A DNA stretch of 64,000 nt. It comes from Erythrobacter sp. SCSIO 43205 (lineage in GTDB: Bacteria; Pseudomonadota; Alphaproteobacteria; Sphingomonadales; Sphingomonadaceae). The stretch spans positions 930,001-994,000 of the forward strand of contig NZ_CP063202.1 in the NCBI RefSeq assembly GCF_019904235.1, given 5' to 3'. Below, one piece after another: positions 7,751 through 17,516 of the stretch (position 1 is its first letter; each line of letters begins with the position of its first letter). The position numbers and the translations under genes were made by a program. Below the pieces are notes generated by a model. It was not told the DNA's origin. It made no database searches and was given only the letters and a program-made list of their open reading frames with translations.

Positions 7751-8038
7751 ATGGCCGACAAATACCTCGTGCCTCAGCGGCTCGATGATCCGGAGCTGAT
7801 TGGCTTTTGGACGATTGATGAGTTTGCGGGACTTTTGATCCCGTTCGCCTGGGGCATTCTAGCGCAGCACATTCTCATCGGGACTGGCCTATCGGCCTTG
7901 ACCTGGTTCGCCTTGCGGAAGGCGAAACGGTCCGGTGCAAGCTCGAAACTGGTGCACGCTGCCTATTGGTATTTGCCGGGGAGTTTCCTCGGTTTGAAAG
8001 CCACGCCGCCCTCCCATTGTCGCCTGCTGGCCGGCTGA
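7751..8038 (+). CDS. traL: Pilus assembly protein TraL
   Basis: A 95-residue protein with the TraL signature near its start (VPQRLDDPELIGFWTIDEF), followed by two membrane helices (about 27-60) and a C-terminal segment typical of TraL (AAYWYLPGSFLGLKATPPS). TraL is an inner-membrane part of the F-type T4SS, counterpart of VirB3, needed for pilus assembly. AGGAGGGCGGC precedes the ATG. It stands in the usual position between the pilin and traE genes, 27 bp after traA. Confidence 0.9.
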   Translation: MADKYLVPQRLDDPELIGFWTIDEFAGLLIPFAWGILAQHILIGTGLSALTWFALRKAKRSGASSKLVHAAYWYLPGSFLGLKATPPSHCRLLAG

Positions 8039-8050
8039 GGGAGGAACCCT

Positions 8051-8617
8051 ATGAAATCCGAATTCGCCTATGAGGAAGCGCAGCGCCATTTGAAGCAGCG
8101 CAACCGCTTTGCTGCGCTCGCTGGCGTCCTGGGTATCACCACCATGCTCGCGGTCGGCGCGGCAGCCACCCGCGATGAAGCCATAGTCCTCGTGCCGATC
8201 ACAACGGAACGGGTCGAGCTCTCGAGCGGCGGGATCGATGCGCCTTATCTCGAGCTTGTCACCCGCGACACCGCGCTGATGCTGCTCAATCGCGCGCCGG
8301 AAAGCCTCGACTATTGGATGGAAAGCATACTCAAACTCGCTGATCCTTCATCGCGCGGACACCTTAAGGCTGAGCTAATCAAGATCGTCGATGAGCAACG
8401 CGGTTCTGACATCAGCCAGGCCTTTGTGATTGCGCAGATCCATGTCGATCCGGACGCGCTCACCTCAACGGTCAGTGGCACGCTCAAGACCTTTGTCGGC
8501 GCGCAAGTGATCGCCAGCCAGACCCGGAGCTTTGAATTCATCTGGCAGCGTCGCGGCCTCAGCCTTGGCCTTTCAGGCTTCCGCCAACTTCCAAGCAAAG
8601 AGGAGGAAAGCCAATGA
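8051..8617 (+). CDS. traE: Type IV secretion protein TraE
   Basis: A 188-residue protein with a single N-terminal membrane helix (about residues 20-38: FAALAGVLGITTMLAVGAAA) and a periplasmic domain of the TraE/VirB5-8-like class (ITTERVELSSGGIDAPYLE, DTALMLLNRAPESLDYWMESIL, LSGFRQL near the end). TraE is part of the core complex that links inner-membrane components to TraK and TraB. It starts 12 bp after traL and its last four bases overlap the start of traK (ATGA). Confidence 0.9.
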   Translation: MKSEFAYEEAQRHLKQRNRFAALAGVLGITTMLAVGAAATRDEAIVLVPITTERVELSSGGIDAPYLELVTRDTALMLLNRAPESLDYWMESILKLADPSSRGHLKAELIKIVDEQRGSDISQAFVIAQIHVDPDALTSTVSGTLKTFVGAQVIASQTRSFEFIWQRRGLSLGLSGFRQLPSKEEESQ

Positions 8618-9369
8618 GCTTTGCCACCCGATCCCTGCCAACAGGGCTTACGAGCGTGCTGCTCGCCACCGCGTCACTCATCCCAGCCTCACCTGCTCAT
8701 GCTGACCAAATTGTCGAAGCCGCTGATGGCGCAAGCATTGACTGTGTGCTTGCACGCGGCGCGCTCACGCGGATTGCGCTTATCCAAGACGGCTTTGCCA
8801 ATGTCTCCAAGATGGCGAGCGGATATCCCTATAATGATTTTGAAGTGACCCATGAGCCGGTGCGCGGTGACATCTATGTCTCGGTCCCGCTGCAATATGC
8901 GAGCGCCAAAGTCAGCTTCTTTGCGACCAGTTCCAAAGGCCATGTCTACAAGTTTGCCTGCACAGTCGACGGCGATGAGGCAAGCCAGCTTTTCGTGACC
9001 AATCCAGCGCTGGCGAACCCCGATACTAGCGAAGGCCCAAACCCGCCTTCATCCGAAGGCGAAGCCGCGATCCGCCTGATCGAAGCGATGGCAAGCGATG
9101 CGGTGCTGCCCGGTTTCCAGGCGCGCACGGCGCTCTCCCGTCCGCGCCGCACAGGCGGTCTCGAAGTGCAGCAGGTCGCGGAATATGAAGGCGCGGAGCT
9201 AACCGGTCAGGCCTTCACTCTGCGCAATCTTGGACCTGAGACACTTGACCTTACCAGCGAGCGCGACGCGCCTGCAGGCGCGCTCGCCTTTGCCTATGCT
9301 AGCGAAACGCTTGCTCCCGGCGAAAGCACACAGGCCTTCCTCGTCTTTGCCAAGGGAGGGCTCAAGTGA
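8614..9369 (+). CDS. traK: Type IV secretion outer-core protein TraK
   Basis: A 251-residue secreted protein. The signal peptide runs to about residue 30 (ending SPAHA). The body is beta-rich and fits the TraK/VirB9-like family: an N-terminal beta domain (IALIQDGFANVSKMASGYPYNDFEV) and a C-terminal domain (YEGAELTGQAFTLRNLGP, ETLAPGESTQAFLVF). TraK forms the outer-membrane ring with TraV and TraB. Both ends overlap neighbouring genes, so translation is probably coupled. Confidence 0.88.
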   Translation: MSFATRSLPTGLTSVLLATASLIPASPAHADQIVEAADGASIDCVLARGALTRIALIQDGFANVSKMASGYPYNDFEVTHEPVRGDIYVSVPLQYASAKVSFFATSSKGHVYKFACTVDGDEASQLFVTNPALANPDTSEGPNPPSSEGEAAIRLIEAMASDAVLPGFQARTALSRPRRTGGLEVQQVAEYEGAELTGQAFTLRNLGPETLDLTSERDAPAGALAFAYASETLAPGESTQAFLVFAKGGLK

Positions 9370-10628
9370 TGGCACAGAGCAAAGCCAAATCGCCTGACAG
9401 CAAAAGATCAGGCCTCAACTCTGCGATCGCCAAACGGCAAAAACTGCTCCTTGCAGGGATCGGAGCGGCGGCGCTGATCGGCGGATCGATGTTCATCTTT
9501 AGCGGTGATGATGCCGGTGATGGTGCGAAAGGCGGCGCAACCACGATCGATACGGGCGGGCTGGTTAATCGCAATCTCTCCCAGCGTGAGTTTGTGGCGA
9601 CCTATGGCAATCGGCTCGATGCGCAGGGCCGCGCGATCAAGGATCTGCAAGAAAGCCAGCTTCCCAAAAGCTCGATTGAGCAGGAACTTGAGACACTGCG
9701 CAGCGAAAACGCGCGTATGCTCAGCGATGGCCAGGCCGCGATCGATGCGATCTCGGCTGAGAACGCTGTGCTGCGTTCTGAACTCGAAAGCGCAACAGCC
9801 AATCCACCGATTGTGCCCGTTCAACCGATCACACCGGCTCAACCCATAAATGGTTCAAGCGCCTTGGAACCCGCACCGCTCACCGAGCCCAAACCCAGCC
9901 TGCTGAGCTTTGAAAGCGAGGCTGCCCACAAAGCTCCCACCAATGCTGGCGATGGGTCTCCACCCCTGCTTTTGGAAGCAAGCCGCGATTATCTACCGCC
10001 CAATAGCTATGCGCCTGCAACAGTTATCGTCGGCGTCGATGCTTCAACCGGAGTCACCAGCCAAAGCGATCCGCTTCCTGTTGTGCTGCGTATCACGGGT
10101 CCGGCGCGCTCGGTCCTCAAAGGTGATCGCCTGCTCACCACCGATTTGACCGGCTGCCTCGTCAATGGCGCGGCGCGCGGCGATCTCTCGGCTGAGAAAG
10201 TCTACGTCAAATTGGTGCGCATGACCTGCGCACAGCCTGGCGGTCGCTATGCTGTGAGCGAAGTGAAAGGCTTCATCGCCTTTGCGGGTAAATCAGGCGT
10301 GCGTGGCCGCGTTGTCAGCCGCGAAGGCAGTCTTGTCAGCCAAGCGCTGGTCGCTGGCATCGTCGGCGGGTTTGGAAGAGGCTTTTCTGCAAACGCCAAT
10401 GGCATTTTTGCAGGCCGTGTCGGCGAGGATAGCCGGCGCAGCGCGCTTTCGCCCACCGACATTCTGGCAGGTGGATTGGGCCAAGGCGCTGGCGATGCCG
10501 CCGACACTGTCAGCCAATATCTCATCGAACGCGCCGAACAATATCAACCCGTCGTCGAGATGCCGACCGGTATCGAAGTCGAAATCGTCTTTCTCGACGG
10601 CGTCCATGTCAGGAGCCCCTCTCAATGA
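9369..10628 (+). CDS. traB: Type IV secretion channel protein TraB
   Basis: About 419 residues with ATG at 9369, sharing one base with the traK stop (a GTG three bases earlier is also possible). A cytoplasmic Lys/Arg-rich tail precedes one membrane helix (LLLAGIGAAALIGGSMFIF). A coiled-coil stretch (about 75-140) and a Pro-rich linker lead to the C-terminal VirB10/TrbI-like beta-barrel (VVLRITGPARSVLKGDRL, GFIAFAGKSGVRGRVVSREG, followed by the Gly-rich stretch). TraB spans both membranes and joins the inner-membrane motor to the outer ring. Its stop overlaps the dsbC-like start by four bases. Confidence 0.92.
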   Translation: MAQSKAKSPDSKRSGLNSAIAKRQKLLLAGIGAAALIGGSMFIFSGDDAGDGAKGGATTIDTGGLVNRNLSQREFVATYGNRLDAQGRAIKDLQESQLPKSSIEQELETLRSENARMLSDGQAAIDAISAENAVLRSELESATANPPIVPVQPITPAQPINGSSALEPAPLTEPKPSLLSFESEAAHKAPTNAGDGSPPLLLEASRDYLPPNSYAPATVIVGVDASTGVTSQSDPLPVVLRITGPARSVLKGDRLLTTDLTGCLVNGAARGDLSAEKVYVKLVRMTCAQPGGRYAVSEVKGFIAFAGKSGVRGRVVSREGSLVSQALVAGIVGGFGRGFSANANGIFAGRVGEDSRRSALSPTDILAGGLGQGAGDAADTVSQYLIERAEQYQPVVEMPTGIEVEIVFLDGVHVRSPSQ

Positions 10629-11488
10629 ATTTTCATGATTTTCGTGCCCGTTGGATGACACGGGCCATCCATATCTCGATTGCAGCAGCAAGCGCTGCCG
10701 CCGTGCTCACCAGCGGTGTTGCGATGATGACTGCCATCCCGGCTCATGCCGCGATTGCGCGCGATGTCAGCCAGGCGCTCAAGCTGCGCTTGCCCAAGAC
10801 ACCGATCGATGCGCTCGATTGCAGGAGCTTTGCGCCCTGGTGCGAAGTCGTTTCGGGTGACACGCTGTTTTATATCGACGAGGCCGCGCGCTATCTCTTT
10901 GTCGGGCGGCTCTATGATCTGGAAGAACGCCGCGATGTGACGGCCACACGGCTGATCGAACTCAATCCTGATCTGCTGGCGGCAGGAGCGGCGCGCGCTG
11001 CTGGGCGCGCTGAAAGTGCAGCGCCAAACCGCTCTGCGAAAACCGCCAAAGCCAAGGTCGATACATCCAGCCTCCCCAAAGAGGGCGCCATTCATTGGGG
11101 CAATCCCAAAGGCGAAAAGCTGATCGTCTTTTCCGACTTTCAATGCGGCTATTGCCGCCAGCTGACCCAAGCGCTTGAAGGCACTGGCCTCGCCATCGAA
11201 GAGCGCCCGATCTCGATCTTCGGCGCTTCAAGCCGCCGCATGGCGCAAAGCGTGCTCTGCGCGCAAGATCCGGTCAAGGCGATGCATGCAGCCTATGCTG
11301 GCGAGACGAGCCCTGTCCCATCGACTTGCAATGTCAGCGATGCGCTTGATGCCAACGAGGCCTTTGCCAAAGCCAATGGCTTTTCCGGAACGCCGGTGAT
11401 CGTGCGCGCCAGGGATGGCGCGGTGATCCATGGCTACCGCGATGCGCAGACGCTGATCCGCTTTGCCAATGGCGGAGCAGACCAATGA
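10625..11488 (+). CDS. dsbC: DsbC-type periplasmic disulfide isomerase
   Basis: A 287-residue protein with an N-terminal signal segment (hydrophobic helix about 17-42, ending IPAHA), a DsbC dimerisation-like domain (LFYIDEAARYLFVGRLYDLEER), a linker, and a thioredoxin-fold domain with active-site C174-G-Y-C177 and the cis-Pro loop SGTPVIV. Plasmid-borne DsbC proteins shuffle disulfides in Cys-rich transfer proteins such as TraU, TraN and TraH, all encoded downstream. It is translationally linked to traB and traV by four-base overlaps. Confidence 0.9.
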   Translation: MNFHDFRARWMTRAIHISIAAASAAAVLTSGVAMMTAIPAHAAIARDVSQALKLRLPKTPIDALDCRSFAPWCEVVSGDTLFYIDEAARYLFVGRLYDLEERRDVTATRLIELNPDLLAAGAARAAGRAESAAPNRSAKTAKAKVDTSSLPKEGAIHWGNPKGEKLIVFSDFQCGYCRQLTQALEGTGLAIEERPISIFGASSRRMAQSVLCAQDPVKAMHAAYAGETSPVPSTCNVSDALDANEAFAKANGFSGTPVIVRARDGAVIHGYRDAQTLIRFANGGADQ

Positions 11489-12048
11489 AGGCGCGGATCA
11501 AAAAACTAGCACCGTTAGCCATCCTGGGTCTCGCAGTAAGCGGCTGCGCAACCTTGGGTAGCAATGTGAGCGGCGATTTTGCCTGCCGCGCGCCAAGCGG
11601 AAGCTGCGCTCCTACCTCGGCGATTGATGATGCAGCAACAAAGGCAAGCCTGCCTCAAGAACCTGCCACAGTCATCAAAGCACAAAGGAGTGAGCGCAAG
11701 CTTCGCATTGTGATTGCTGCACGGCGCGATGCCAGCGGACGCGAGCATGAAGCGCGCATTGTCTTCGTGCCACTGCCCGAGCCATCGTATTCTGAATGGC
11801 GGGCGCCTCTGTCGACGGGGCAAGTGCTTCGTGCGCTTGGCCATGCCAGCCAAAACCAACCGCTAGAGGAGCCTGTCGCTCCCTCTTCCAATTTCACCCC
11901 GCAGCAGCTACCGGACCTTCTGGTTATCCCCTCCCAGAACTCTCCGGTGCTGTCCGGCGCGAAAGCGTCGGCCGCAGGGACACCCGGCCTTTCCCCCCCC
12001 CCAGGCCGGGTGTCCCAATCAACCACAGATGATGGAGAGATGCGATGA
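11485..12048 (+). CDS. traV: Outer-membrane lipoprotein TraV
   Basis: A 187-residue lipoprotein with a lipobox AVSGC (Cys at residue 22) and a second Cys pair typical of TraV (FACRAPSGSC). TraV anchors the TraK/TraB outer core to the outer membrane. The C-terminal third is Pro/Ser-rich and low in complexity. A perfect 14-bp inverted repeat with a C10 loop lies inside the last 25 codons (11977-12016). Any slippage in the C tract would alter only the last dozen residues and the overlap with traC. The start overlaps dsbC and the stop overlaps the traC start (ATGA). Confidence 0.85.
   Translation: MKARIKKLAPLAILGLAVSGCATLGSNVSGDFACRAPSGSCAPTSAIDDAATKASLPQEPATVIKAQRSERKLRIVIAARRDASGREHEARIVFVPLPEPSYSEWRAPLSTGQVLRALGHASQNQPLEEPVAPSSNFTPQQLPDLLVIPSQNSPVLSGAKASAAGTPGLSPPPGRVSQSTTDDGEMR
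11977..12016. repeat. 14-bp perfect inverted repeat with C10 loop inside traV
   Basis: The arms GGGACACCCGGCCT (11977-11990) and AGGCCGGGTGTCCC (12003-12016) are exact reverse complements. The 12-base loop is TT plus ten C. It lies in the 3' end of the traV coding sequence, 28 bp before the traC ATG at 12045. It has no T tract, so it is not an ordinary terminator. It could be an mRNA-processing or attenuation hairpin or an inserted palindromic element. Confidence 0.85.
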
Positions 12049-14597
12049 CCTTCTCACTGGTTTCAGCGCGCGATGCGCTGCTCTCGGGCCTGTTCGGCGA
12101 TGCCAAACAGGCCGATCACAAGGCAGCCCATTTCTCGCTCGATATGCTCTCGGACTGGCTACCCTACCGCGTATTTGATGAAAGCGCGGGGCTCTATCGC
12201 AACGCCCATTCCAAAGGCTTTGTGCTTGAAGTAACGCCGCTCATTGGTGCGGATGAACGCACAGGCGAGATCCTGGGACAGTTCTTCTCCGAAAGCCTTC
12301 CTCAAGGCGCCTGCCTGCAAGTTCTGAACTTTGCGAGCCCGCGTATTGGGTCAATTGTCGCGCCCTGGTTTGCTCCGCGCTATGAGCAAGGCGGGATCTA
12401 TGAAGCGATCGCCAGAGCGCGCACGAACCGGCTCTACGATCTTGTCTGGCAATCGGGCTCTGAGCATGCACCTTTCCATGCCCGGCATACGCGCTTGGTT
12501 ATCTCGCTTGGTGTGCCGGTCCCCAGCAATGTAAGCGATGCGGAGCTGAGCGAATGCCGCAAGGGCCTTATGGGGATGCTCAATTCTCTGGGCCTTTCTT
12601 CCAACCCGTTAGAGCCCGCAGGTCTTCTGGCGCTGATTGATGAGCTGACCTCACCCACGACAGCGCGCGAGCCAGAGGGCACGCATTGGAACCGCGAAGA
12701 CACGCTCGATGCGCAAGCCATACGGCGCGACATCGAACTGGAAGTCGAAGACGACCGGCTGATCCTTCGTACCGAACGCTTCCGCGAGACGGGGCGCAAT
12801 CGCGATGGCGTGCCGCAGATGGGTGAATGCTATCCCGACCGCTTTGATGTGCGCCATTATGGTGTGCGCTCGATGCCGGAACGCTGGGCGCCTTGGGAAT
12901 GCGCGCGCCTTATCGGTGATATGTTTACCGATAAGCTGCGCTTTCCCTGTCCTGCCGCGACCATGATGTGCCTGCATTATCCCGATCAGGAAGCTGCTAG
13001 CGCCCGCGCAGGCTACAAGTTCATGCGCACGACCAGCCTTTCGGAAACCAAAAGCGCGCGCTTTCTTCCCAATCTTTCACAGCAATCTGCCGAATGGAAA
13101 CATGTCCAGGCCGAGCTTCAAGCGGGCAAGAAACTGGTCAAACTCTTTTACGGCGTGACCACGATCTCGCCGCTTGGCGAAGGCGATGCGCATGAGCGCA
13201 CGATCAAGGCGATCTACAAAGCCGCCGGATGGGATTTGGCCGATGAACGCTTCCTGCAATTGCAAGGATTGGTCGCGGCGTTCCCGCTGAGTCTTGCTGA
13301 TGGCCTCGTGCACGACATGGCGCGCCTCAAGCGTTTTCGCACTATGCTGTCGACGACGGCTGCGAACATCGCACCGATGCAAGGCGAATATTTAGGAGGC
13401 GCAATCCCGCATCTGCTGCTGCTTGGACGGCGTGGGCAACCCTTCTTCTGGTCGCCTTTCGAGAACAGTGCAGGCAATCACAATATCGCGATTTGCGGCA
13501 AATCGGGGTCAGGCAAATCAGTGCTCCTTCAAGAGCTGTGCACCGCCTTACGCGGCGCGGGTGCCAAGGTTGTGGTAATCGATGATGGTCGCAGCTTTGA
13601 GCATTCGGTGAAGCTTCAAGGTGGGCGCTTTGTCGAGTTCACGCTGGCTTCGGGTTTCTCGCTCAATCCTTTCTCGATGGTCGATGATGCCCGCGCCGAG
13701 ATCGACGAGGATTACAGGCTTGATTGCTTTGCGATGATCAAAGCGATCATTGGCCAAATGGCGCGGCCGAGCGCAGCCCCTTCGGATACCGAGCGCGGCC
13801 TCATCGACCGCGCGGTGACGCAGGTCTGGGAAGCGCTTGGCAGCGGCGGCGCGGTCGACGATATCGCGCATGCGCTTTATTCAAGTGAAAACGAGGCGGG
13901 CAAGGAACTCGCTACCGCGATCGCTCCCTTCTGCCGCGGTGGCAGCTATGCCGGGTTCTTTTCAGGCAAAGCGAGCTTTGCGCTGGAAGATGATTTCACC
14001 GTCTTCGAAATGAGCGATTTGGCTAGCCGAGAGGAGCTGAGAAGCGTCGTTCTCTCAGCCATTATGTTCATGACCGGTCAGGCGATGACGCGCAGCTCAA
14101 GGGCGACAAAGAAGTTGCTTCTCATCGATGAAGCCTGGGCCATGCTCAAAGGCGGCTCGATGGGCGAGTTTGTTGAGACCTATGCGCGCACGGCGCGCAA
14201 ATATGGCGGCGCGCTCGCCACCGCAACCCAGTCCTTGAACGACTATTACAAGTCCGATGGCGCGCGCGCCGCGCTTGAAAACAGCGACTGGATGCTGGTT
14301 CTCCAACAGAAGCCGGAGACCATTGCGGATTTCCGCAAGGAAGCCCGGCTCGACATGGATGATCGCACCGAGACACTGATCCGAAGCCTCAAGCGCTCGG
14401 GGACCGAATATAGCGAGATCTATGTGAAGGGCCCGGAGACCGAGGCTGTCGGAAGATTGGTGCTCGACCCGCTTTCAGCGACCATCTTCTCCTCTGATCC
14501 CGACACATATGCTGCGATCCAGGCCCATGTCGAAAGCGGCATGCCGCTTGAACGCGCAGTGGCGCTGGTCGCAGGCTTGGAAGGAAAAAGCCAATGA
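12045..14597 (+). CDS. traC: Type IV secretion ATPase TraC
   Basis: An 850-residue VirB4/TraC ATPase. The N-terminal half has the TraC-F domain (WLPYRVFDESAGLYRN...GFVLEV near residue 40). The C-terminal half is the AAA motor with Walker A GKSGSGKS at about 484-491 and Walker B LLLIDEAWAM at about 690, followed by TYARTARKYGGALATATQS. It supplies energy for pilus assembly and works with TraL and TraE at the inner membrane. Length matches the family (about 800-875 aa). It overlaps traV and the next gene by four bases each. Confidence 0.95.
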   Translation: MTFSLVSARDALLSGLFGDAKQADHKAAHFSLDMLSDWLPYRVFDESAGLYRNAHSKGFVLEVTPLIGADERTGEILGQFFSESLPQGACLQVLNFASPRIGSIVAPWFAPRYEQGGIYEAIARARTNRLYDLVWQSGSEHAPFHARHTRLVISLGVPVPSNVSDAELSECRKGLMGMLNSLGLSSNPLEPAGLLALIDELTSPTTAREPEGTHWNREDTLDAQAIRRDIELEVEDDRLILRTERFRETGRNRDGVPQMGECYPDRFDVRHYGVRSMPERWAPWECARLIGDMFTDKLRFPCPAATMMCLHYPDQEAASARAGYKFMRTTSLSETKSARFLPNLSQQSAEWKHVQAELQAGKKLVKLFYGVTTISPLGEGDAHERTIKAIYKAAGWDLADERFLQLQGLVAAFPLSLADGLVHDMARLKRFRTMLSTTAANIAPMQGEYLGGAIPHLLLLGRRGQPFFWSPFENSAGNHNIAICGKSGSGKSVLLQELCTALRGAGAKVVVIDDGRSFEHSVKLQGGRFVEFTLASGFSLNPFSMVDDARAEIDEDYRLDCFAMIKAIIGQMARPSAAPSDTERGLIDRAVTQVWEALGSGGAVDDIAHALYSSENEAGKELATAIAPFCRGGSYAGFFSGKASFALEDDFTVFEMSDLASREELRSVVLSAIMFMTGQAMTRSSRATKKLLLIDEAWAMLKGGSMGEFVETYARTARKYGGALATATQSLNDYYKSDGARAALENSDWMLVLQQKPETIADFRKEARLDMDDRTETLIRSLKRSGTEYSEIYVKGPETEAVGRLVLDPLSATIFSSDPDTYAAIQAHVESGMPLERAVALVAGLEGKSQ

Positions 14598-14998
14598 CCA
14601 TCGAGACCCAGATGCTCGTCGATCGCTCACCTTCAGTCTTGATGAAGCGGGCAGGGCGCATTCGCCGATCGTTCCACTGGCAAGCGCTTTTTCAAGGCGG
14701 TTGCTTTGTCCTCATTGAATGCATGATCTTCGCGGCCAGCACCTTGCTGCTAGTGCTCGGACTGCCGCTCTTCCTTTTTCTGCTTCTTGCGGGCTGGGAT
14801 CTGACCGCGCTGTTTGCGCAGCTCGGCAATCTGGCGGACCATTACCGAACCGCTGAGCCGATAGCGCGGTATCTCTTTGCATCGGATTTGCAGATGGCCT
14901 TCCTCATCTGCGTGGGCACGCTCGCTTTCATCCGGATGCCAACTTTCCTGCATCGCCTCGAACGCGGCCTCAAGAAAAGCGAGGTGTCCCATGGTTGA
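14594..14998 (+). CDS. Two-helix membrane protein between traC and trbI
   Basis: A 134-residue protein I cannot assign to a named Tra family. It has two strong hydrophobic stretches (about 36-66, FVLIECMIFAASTLLLVLGLPLFLFLLLA, and about 98-114) with a hydrophilic loop between and basic ends, so both ends are probably cytoplasmic. Overlaps with traC (four bases) and trbI (eight bases) show that it is translated as part of the operon. Its position corresponds to where other F-type systems carry small variable proteins. A role in pilus assembly is likely only from location. Confidence 0.75.
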   Translation: MTIETQMLVDRSPSVLMKRAGRIRRSFHWQALFQGGCFVLIECMIFAASTLLLVLGLPLFLFLLLAGWDLTALFAQLGNLADHYRTAEPIARYLFASDLQMAFLICVGTLAFIRMPTFLHRLERGLKKSEVSHG

Positions 14999-15371
14999 GG
15001 CGAACCCTACGCGCGCGCTGCTTTTCAAGGCGCTCGTAGTGACGGTTTTGATCGGCGCTTTGCTATGGGGCGCATGGATCACACGCGAGGTCGCACAGGC
15101 CCCGCCGAGCCAGCGCATTGTCACGGTCCGGCTTGCGGAGACAATCGGGAGCTTTGTCGAAGAGGCTGCGCACGCCGATGCAGAGCCCGCCGCAGTCCAA
15201 GCGGCAAGCCTTGCCTATCTCAAGGCCGCTGAAAGCGCGGTTGAAGATATGGGCCGCGATGGCCGCGTCATTCTGGTTGCCGAAGCCGTGCTCGCAGGCG
15301 CGGCTGAAGACGCGACGCCCGAACTTGAAGCGCGCATCGCAGAAAAACTCCAAACGGGAGAGCAGCCATGA
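14991..15371 (+). CDS. trbI: TrbI-family transfer protein
   Basis: A 126-residue protein; the ATG at 14991 is chosen because it gives the expected TrbI layout and an eight-base overlap with the upstream gene. An N-terminal membrane helix (ALLFKALVVTVLIGALLWGAW) is followed by SQRIVTVRLAETIGSFVEEAA, the TrbI/F-type motif, and a helical periplasmic tail. In F, TrbI affects pilus retraction and length and is encoded between traC and traW, as here. It overlaps the following peptidase gene by four bases. Confidence 0.82.
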   Translation: MVEANPTRALLFKALVVTVLIGALLWGAWITREVAQAPPSQRIVTVRLAETIGSFVEEAAHADAEPAAVQAASLAYLKAAESAVEDMGRDGRVILVAEAVLAGAAEDATPELEARIAEKLQTGEQP

Positions 15372-15874
15372 GCCTGTCTCTTCGCTTCAAGCGCCCGCTG
15401 CTACTGACCGGCCTCATCCTCTTGCCGCTTGCCTGGGCACCGCTCGATGCTTTTGGCAAGAGCCACGCCTTTTTCATCAATGCGAGCCCCAGTCTTCCCA
15501 ATTGGGCCTTCTGGCTCGACAAAAAGACACCGATTAAGCGCGGCAACCTGATCTTCTTCGAGCCGCCGAAGAGCGAGCTCGTCGAAAGCCACTTTGGCAA
15601 AGAACCGCAAATCTTCGGCAAGCGCGTGCTCGGCATGCCCGGTGATGTGGTGCGCCATGAGGGCAATCAAGTCTTCATCAACGACAAGCTGGTCGCATCG
15701 AGGCTGAAGAAAACACGCCTGGGCATTGCGCTCTCCCAAGGGCCGCAAGGCGTCGTCCCGGAAGGGTGTTTCTACGCCGGAACCGATCATCCGCGCGGGC
15801 TCGATAGTCGGTATGCCGAGATAGGCTTTGTCTGCTCCACGCAGATTATGGGCAGCGGGAGGGCGATCCTGTGA
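15368..15874 (+). CDS. S26-type signal peptidase of the transfer system (TraF/TrhF-like)
   Basis: A 168-residue protein of the RP4-TraF/TrhF family. An N-terminal membrane helix is followed by the serine protease site NASPSLPNWAFW (S42) and the Lys general base in FGKRVLGMPGDVV (K85), then DHPRGLDSRYAEIGFV, the conserved box D/E. Related enzymes cut pilin leaders or cyclise pilins in the periplasm, so TraA is the natural substrate here. I leave the symbol empty because traF is also the name of an unrelated protein encoded at 19985. It overlaps both neighbours by four bases. Confidence 0.88.
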   Translation: MSLSLRFKRPLLLTGLILLPLAWAPLDAFGKSHAFFINASPSLPNWAFWLDKKTPIKRGNLIFFEPPKSELVESHFGKEPQIFGKRVLGMPGDVVRHEGNQVFINDKLVASRLKKTRLGIALSQGPQGVVPEGCFYAGTDHPRGLDSRYAEIGFVCSTQIMGSGRAIL

Positions 15875-16502
15875 CGCGCGCCGCACTCCCACTCATCGCG
15901 CTTTCCCTTGCCCTCCTGCCCGCACAGGCGCTGGCGCGCGACTATGGCCAACGCGGCGCGCTCTTTCCGATTGTCGAGCGAGACCTCCTCGAACAGATCC
16001 ATTCGCGGCTTATCCATATGGAAAAGTCTGGTGAGACCACGCGCCTCAATCAGGAATTGAAACGCCGCACAGTCGCACGGGTCAACCGGCCCGATCCGGT
16101 TTCCGGCCTTGTCCGCGCGCACGAAAACCGCAGCTGGGCATTCGATCCGACCATTACGCTTGCTGCGGATATCCGCGGCGCCAAAGGTGAACTGATCCAT
16201 GCCGCCGGAACGCGGGTCAATCCGCTCGACAGCGTCAAGCTGCGCGGCGACCTCCTGTTTATCGACGGCGACGATCCCTCGCAGATCGCCTGGGCGCTGA
16301 GACAGGACCCGCAGGCCAAGCTGATCCTCGTGAAAGGCGCCCCTCTCGAGCTGATGAAGGCCCGTCAGCGCCGCTTCTTTTTCGACCAGGGCGGCAAGCT
16401 CACGCATCAGTTCGGAATTCGGGCAACGCCCGCGCGGGTGCGCCAGAACGGGCGCGTCCTCGAAGTAAGCGAGATCGCGCTGCCGCTCCGAAAGGCCCGG
16501 CC

Positions 16503-16506
<4 letters not shown>
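15871..16506 (+). CDS. traW: Pilus assembly protein TraW
   Basis: A 211-residue periplasmic protein (GTG start, four-base overlap with the peptidase gene) with a signal peptide ending near ALA at residue 17. The TraW motifs are present: YGQRGALFPIVERDLLEQI at the mature N-terminus, NRSWAFDPTITLAADI, then LLFIDGDDPSQIAWAL and RFFFDQGGKLTHQFGIRATPARV near the end. TraW works with TrbC and TraU in pilus assembly and mating-pair formation, and the gene order traW-traU-trbC here is the usual one. Confidence 0.93.
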
Positions 16507-17512
<1,006 letters not shown>

Positions 17513-17516
<4 letters not shown>

